Assembly: GCF_003990915.1 (NCBI RefSeq)
Contig: NZ_BHXQ01000003.1
Coordinates: 496,001 to 560,000 of the forward strand
Direction: 5' to 3'
DNA from: Chryseotalea sanaruensis
GTDB lineage: Bacteria; Bacteroidota; Bacteroidia; Cytophagales; Cyclobacteriaceae
DNA length: 64,000 nt
In this document: positions 62,654-64,000 of the stretch, piece by piece
Position numbering within the stretch: the stretch's first letter is position 1
Layout: each line of letters starts with the position of its first letter
Translations under genes and position numbers: made by a program
Notes under the pieces: model-generated
Seen by the model: only the letters and a program-made list of their open reading frames with translations
Database searches by the model: none
Told to the model about the DNA's origin: nothing

Positions 62654-63643
62654 CTACTCAACCATTAGGTTACAACCACGCACATCACTGTTATCAGAAC
62701 GGCCCAAAACCTCGAAATTCCCGTATTTATTGACTTTTCCTAAATCTTCCGTCTCAATAAAAGCCAAAGAGTAAATATTAGCCAAGTCTATCACATTAAT
62801 TCCACCGGTTTCATCAATCAGCCCCTTTCTGAACGGATCCGTGATTTCACGAATAATTACTTTCATACTGTGGGACGGGTAGAAAAGGTGAGCTCCTTGT
62901 GTATAAGCCTGACTAAGCAATTCGGTCATGCCATATTCAGAATAAACTTTATCCAACTTCAGGTTGGCCTTCAATTGATAGTGCAATTCATCGCGCGTAA
63001 TTTCTCTTCTGCGTCCCTTCATTCCTCCTGTTTCAAATACCAATACATCCCGCCAGTCAGGTTTGTATAAATCTGCAACATCCAGTAATGCATAGGTAAC
63101 ACCCCACACAATTATTTTTTTTGATGATGCCTTGAGTCGAGCAACATCTTCAACCAGTTTTTCATAATTATTGCGGTAGAAACCTGAGTGATCCGAGCCT
63201 GTTTTTTTTATGAAATGATCGATCATGGCAACCAAAGACGAATTACCCTTTTCAAAATAAGAAGGTAACAATGCCAGTAGATGATAGTTAGTTAGTGAAC
63301 CAAAGTTTTTCTCGAAAATATGTTCAGCATGACTCAAGTAGTCTTCAATATTTTTAATACTGTGTCTACTGGTTTGGATGCCTGTTGTACCGCTACTTTC
63401 GAAAAACAGCTTTTCAGTCCAATTTCCCGTTTTTATTGTCTGGTCTTTAAAAAAACGAATGGGTAAAAATGGTATATCCTCAATCCTATCAATTTTATTA
63501 GGATTAACACGCAAAGCTTCTAAATATCGGCTGTAAACAAGATTTTCACTGGCCTGAAACCTAAACAAGCGCAAGGCAATTTCATCCAAACTTTGTGCGT
63601 TTAGAGAAGATAGAAGCAATTCAAAACTTTTAAAAGTATCCAA
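62654..63643 (-). CDS. LuxE-like acyl-protein synthetase family protein
   Basis: 329 residues from TTG 63643; no ATG occurs nearby in frame. LFFESSGTTGIQTSRH is the AMP/substrate-binding loop of the LuxE/adenylate-forming superfamily, with VYSEYGMTELLSQAYTQGAHLF near 235-256 and a C-terminal LGRSDNSDVRGCNLMVE. LuxE ligates fatty acids to a carrier protein through acyl-AMP. No LuxC reductase or LuxD thioesterase gene is in the window. Its role in Bacteroidota is probably acyl activation in an unidentified pathway. Confidence 0.85.
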   Translation of the reverse strand: MDTFKSFELLLSSLNAQSLDEIALRLFRFQASENLVYSRYLEALRVNPNKIDRIEDIPFLPIRFFKDQTIKTGNWTEKLFFESSGTTGIQTSRHSIKNIEDYLSHAEHIFEKNFGSLTNYHLLALLPSYFEKGNSSLVAMIDHFIKKTGSDHSGFYRNNYEKLVEDVARLKASSKKIIVWGVTYALLDVADLYKPDWRDVLVFETGGMKGRRREITRDELHYQLKANLKLDKVYSEYGMTELLSQAYTQGAHLFYPSHSMKVIIREITDPFRKGLIDETGGINVIDLANIYSLAFIETEDLGKVNKYGNFEVLGRSDNSDVRGCNLMVE

Positions 63644-63676
63644 GCGTTCTGTATCTTAACCGTTTAATAATAGCCC

Positions 63677-64000
63677 GTGAAATTAGCTCATAAATTTTTA
63701 GGTAGCATACTCATAATTTCTGCCACTAGCAGTTGTTTTGATCCTCCTGTGTTTCCTGAGACACCTACGATCGAATTTGAGAGCCTTGAATTTGTAGAAT
63801 TTGGTGGCTTTTCTGACCCTGACTCCCTGATTTTGAAAATCAGGTTCAAAGATGGTGACGGAGATTTAGGTATAGGTACTATTGTTACTCCAGGGGGTGA
63901 TTTCATTACCAATGTTGATGATCCCTTCCATGACACAAACTTTTATTTGTCTGAGGGTGGAGAATTAGAAAAAGAAGTTGGAACTGTTACTTTCTACACC
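63677..64000 (+). CDS. Lipoprotein, N-terminal part (cut by window edge)
   Basis: From GTG 63677, an export helix ends in a lipobox ATSSC (C near residue 22), followed by DPPVFPETPTIEFESLEFVEF and an Asp/Gly-rich ILKIRFKDGDGDLGIG segment that looks like a calcium-type loop. The reading continues through the right edge. It resembles other Bacteroidota surface lipoproteins. Divergent from the LuxE-like gene, with 33 bases between starts. Confidence 0.75.
   Translation, partial: MKLAHKFLGSILIISATSSCFDPPVFPETPTIEFESLEFVEFGGFSDPDSLILKIRFKDGDGDLGIGTIVTPGGDFITNVDDPFHDTNFYLSEGGELEKEVGTVTFYT

Overview
The window looks like chromosomal DNA of a Bacteroidota bacterium, probably of the Cytophagales type. 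The evidence is AT-rich sequence, almost no Shine-Dalgarno motifs, several TAnnTTTG promoter elements, an IPExxxVDY-family protein beside pyruvate kinase, the acpP-fabF-rnc order, many signal-peptide and lipoprotein genes, and REP-associated tyrosine transposase (RAYT) sequences. No taxonomic search could be run, so this rests on family recognition.

Layout. 1-9.1 kb: an export and regulation block. Two FtsX-type ABC permeases, an ABC ATPase and a membrane-fusion adaptor lie on the minus strand; diverging from them is a two-component pair (NtrC-like regulator and histidine kinase). 9.2-22.8 kb: housekeeping genes (FKBP isomerase, a first FabF, GAPDH, MiaA, PhnP-like hydrolase, RqcH/NFACT) mixed with envelope proteins (beta-barrel, Ig-like lipoprotein, OmpA-like). 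22.8-29.6 kb: a REP/BIME insertion with 97-bp direct repeats, then pyk-IPExxxVDY facing acpP-fabF-rnc-recN. 29.6-36.6 kb: the accessory region. It has hypothetical secreted proteins, a fatty acid desaturase, an intact RAYT, a decayed RAYT 3' end, several families of palindromic repeats, an RDD protein and a solitary AbiGi-like gene. 36.7-48.6 kb: recQ, two related solute-binding proteins without permeases, enoyl-CoA hydratase, comEC, phoH, SAM hydroxide adenosyltransferase, an ABM-domain protein, an ACMSD-like amidohydrolase and small lipoproteins. 48.6-54.1 kb: a DHCW-type cupin, a tripartite efflux operon (adaptor, MacB-like permease, TolC) with no ATPase gene, and a decayed TonB-receptor N-terminus. 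54.3-64 kb: trhO, an M23 peptidase, a beta-barrel/TPR-CHAT pair, an NTF2-like protein, the RNase P RNA gene, a sigma54 activator lacking its DNA-binding domain, a tiny lipoprotein, a LuxE-like protein and a truncated lipoprotein gene.

How the genes fit together. The clear functional sets are fatty-acid synthesis (acpP, two FabF), glycolysis (gap, pyk), RNA processing (rnc, rnpB, miaA, trhO), repair and uptake (recN, recQ, comEC) and two export systems. I found no complete CRISPR, phage or defence island. The most distinctive material is non-coding: RAYT-linked palindromes, a BIME bracketed by 97-bp repeats that carry the 3' ends of both neighbouring genes, and short tandem or inverted intergenic repeats. 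Among proteins, the beta-barrel/TPR-CHAT pair and the lone AbiGi-like gene are the best candidates for unexplored biology.
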